From: an uncultured Gemmataceae bacterium | GTDB lineage: Bacteria > Planctomycetota > Planctomycetia > Gemmatales > Gemmataceae | Assembly (NCBI GenBank): GCA_937922175.1 | Contig: CAKZUU010000120.1 | Span: 1-23,548 of the forward strand | Direction: 5' to 3' | DNA: 23,548 nucleotides | Shown here: positions 22,103 to 23,548 of the stretch, in pieces | Position numbering within the stretch: the stretch's first letter is position 1 | Layout: every line of letters starts with the position of its first letter | Position numbers and translations under genes: made by a program | The notes under the pieces: model-generated | What the model saw: only the letters and a program-made list of their open reading frames with translations | Database searches by the model: none | What the model was told of the DNA's origin: nothing

Positions 22103-23548
22103 AACGAAGCGTGTTTTCGCTTCCTGTCACCTTGGTGCGACCGCCACCGATCATAAGCCAATTTCCCGACCACAAGCGCCGCTCCGGAGGTCAAGCTCGC
22201 CGCCGCGACGAGTCTGCCGATCCCCGGCCGCGACTCTTCATCCACCGTGGGCAGGTCACCGCCCGGTTGTTGCATCGCCGCCTCTTCGGATGGGGACGAT
22301 TCGCCCTGAATCGACTTCGTCGGCGAATGTACCATGGGGGAACCCAATCCGATCAAACACTCAAGCAAGGGGAAGTCTTCGCTCGACCGCAGGCTTTCGT
22401 CGGTGGACGTGCCGGCGTCCGCGTCAGTTTGCGTCAATACGGCCACGCTCCCCAACGATGCCCCGCGTTTGAGACCGGCTCGCGTCTGCATTCGGCCACC
22501 AGTCAAGAGAACCCCCGCCAGCGACTCGCTTAGCCGTTCATCCTGCGAGTCATCAACGATCGGCACCTCGCCTCCGAACAATTCATTGACCCGTCCCCCG
22601 GAGCCTGGGTCCGCGGCGATTGCCCCGCTGTCGGTTGCGGAATCGCTCATGTCCGATTGGGTCGTGGTCTTGATATCTGAGAGGAGCGTTGAGTTGTTCG
22701 ATGAGGATCGCGACGTCGAGAGTGCTGACACTTGCCCCACAAAATTGAGGAAGCCTTGGAAGTTAGATTCGCGGTCCGTGCCGATCGCACCCCCCAAAAC
22801 GACTCCGCCCGAGTCTTGACCGGTTTCGCGTGGACGATTGCCGCTATTTGCCTCCGACGCAACCATGTCCGCAACGGTCAATTCGCCAAAGAGAAAATCC
22901 CGACCCGACTTCCCCGCCTCGACCACGATGGTCATCCGATCATTCTCGGCAGTACCGCGAAACGTCGTCCCGAAGGTGTCTTTGCCATCGAACAGTCCTC
23001 GTTCTCGCTCATCGAGATTTTCGATCAGCGAGTAGGTTCCGGGTCGATCGACGACGAAAAGGAACGAGCCATCAGGTCCCGTTGTGGTTGTCAAGGTCCG
23101 ACCACCGCCGATCAAAATGAGCTCGACACCGGGGATGCCGGGTTCGTTTGCCTCCTTAAGGCCGTTATTGTTGCGGTCGTTGTACACATAGCCCGCGATG
23201 CTGCTGGTCCGGGGCAAAGGCTTTTTGCCAAACAGATAACGCTCGGCTTTGGTCCAACCATCAACCGGGATTTCCACAATCCGATTTCCTTCAACCCGGC
23301 CGCCCTTCGAACCGACGGTTCGTCTCCCGTCTGTAAATCCCGCGGGTTGCTCATCCTCAAGCGAGTAAATTCCCGGTCGCAACCCGGTGAAGCGAAATGA
23401 GCCATCCGCACTCGTGCGAATCGTCATGTGAATGTTTTCACCGAGATCGTTGACCCCTCTCAAGGTAACGAGAACGCCGGCGATCCCCTCTTCGTTTGGG
23501 TCGAATTTGCCGTTGTTGTTTTGATCGACATACACATGGCCGGCGATT
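22099..23548 (-). CDS. surface protein with SdrD B-like repeats and C-terminal membrane anchor (5' part outside window)
   Basis: The frame is open from the right window edge to a TAG at 22099-22101, giving 482 visible codons; the GTG at 23535 is inside a domain and not the start. Two SdrD-B-like domains are seen: one from the window edge to about 23221 (HVYVDQNNNGKFDPNEEGIA, then TSADGSFRFTGLRPGIYSLE) and a second at about 22879-23199 (GYVYNDRNNNGLKEANEPGI, then GPDGSFLFVVDRPGTYSLIE). D.N.NG loops suggest calcium binding. A Ser/Thr/Asp-rich stretch of about 200 residues follows. The C-terminus has a hydrophobic segment (LVAAASLTSGAALVVGKLAY) and a basic tail ending KRKHASF, as for a type I membrane protein. 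Such proteins are common, large and secreted in planctomycetes; adhesion is inferred. Confidence 0.85.
   Translation of the reverse strand, partial: IAGHVYVDQNNNGKFDPNEEGIAGVLVTLRGVNDLGENIHMTIRTSADGSFRFTGLRPGIYSLEDEQPAGFTDGRRTVGSKGGRVEGNRIVEIPVDGWTKAERYLFGKKPLPRTSSIAGYVYNDRNNNGLKEANEPGIPGVELILIGGGRTLTTTTGPDGSFLFVVDRPGTYSLIENLDERERGLFDGKDTFGTTFRGTAENDRMTIVVEAGKSGRDFLFGELTVADMVASEANSGNRPRETGQDSGGVVLGGAIGTDRESNFQGFLNFVGQVSALSTSRSSSNNSTLLSDIKTTTQSDMSDSATDSGAIAADPGSGGRVNELFGGEVPIVDDSQDERLSESLAGVLLTGGRMQTRAGLKRGASLGSVAVLTQTDADAGTSTDESLRSSEDFPLLECLIGLGSPMVHSPTKSIQGESSPSEEAAMQQPGGDLPTVDEESRPGIGRLVAAASLTSGAALVVGKLAYDRWRSHQGDRKRKHASF
22879..23548 (-). repeat. two tandem SdrD B-like domain-coding repeats
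   Basis: Within the surface-protein gene the units at about 22879-23199 and 23221-23548 each encode about 107 residues of the form I-A-G-x-V-Y-x-D-x-N-N-N-G...GI.GV...L, then DGSF.F......G.YSL.E. The repeat is at the protein level; the DNA of the two units is clearly diverged. More units probably lie to the right of the window. Confidence 0.75.

Overview
The window is a flagellar assembly locus from a Gram-negative-type (diderm) bacterium, very probably a planctomycete, possibly of the Gemmatales. The evidence is GC-rich DNA, P-ring and L-ring genes (flgI, flgH), secreted HEAT/TPR proteins, an SdrD-B-domain surface protein and planctomycete-like flagellin and hook-protein layouts. The lineage is inferred from gene content; there is no rRNA or marker gene to prove it. 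No tRNA, rRNA, CRISPR array, transposase or prophage gene was seen. No gene-free stretch exceeds about 230 bases.

Layout, left to right. (1) 1-2671, + strand: the end of an unrecognised gene that may encode a lipoprotein, then fliL, a short fliM-like gene, fliN and fliO (stator-associated protein, C-ring switch, export gate assembly). (2) 2688-6755, - strand: an operon read right to left of an exported coiled-coil/TPR protein, a small helical protein, fliK, flgD and flgE (hook-length ruler, hook cap, hook). (3) 6936-7730, + strand: a HEAT-repeat protein whose 3' end overlaps flgL by 11 bases. (4) 7720-20092, - strand: a run of 13 genes read right to left: a flgM-like gene, fliC, fliD, fliS, flgF, flgG, flgA, flgH, flgI, flgJ, flgN, flgK, flgL. 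(5) 20288-22102, + strand: a membrane-anchored TPR protein. (6) 22099 to the window end, - strand: a surface protein with SdrD-B repeats and a C-terminal membrane anchor, cut by the window edge.

Together these genes cover the distal rod (FlgF, FlgG), rings (FlgA, FlgH, FlgI), rod cap (FlgJ), hook (FlgD, FlgE, FliK), junction (FlgK, FlgL with chaperone FlgN), filament and cap (FliC, FliD with chaperone FliS), C-ring (FliM-like, FliN) and a little of the export gate (FliO). Missing here and expected elsewhere are flgB, flgC, fliE, fliF, fliG, fliH, fliI, fliP, fliQ, fliR, flhA, flhB, motA/motB and the sigma factor genes.

Most of the window is ordinary flagellar biology. The points worth a second look are the divergent FlgM candidate with a FliA-like promoter before fliC, a strong hairpin between fliC and fliD, a FliM-like protein without the CheY-binding N-terminus, an FlgH without a lipobox cysteine, and several unassigned proteins (CpoB-like, small helical, HEAT, TPR, LpoB/CsgG-like fragment) embedded in or beside flagellar operons. 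I do not see a clearly new defence or mobile system.
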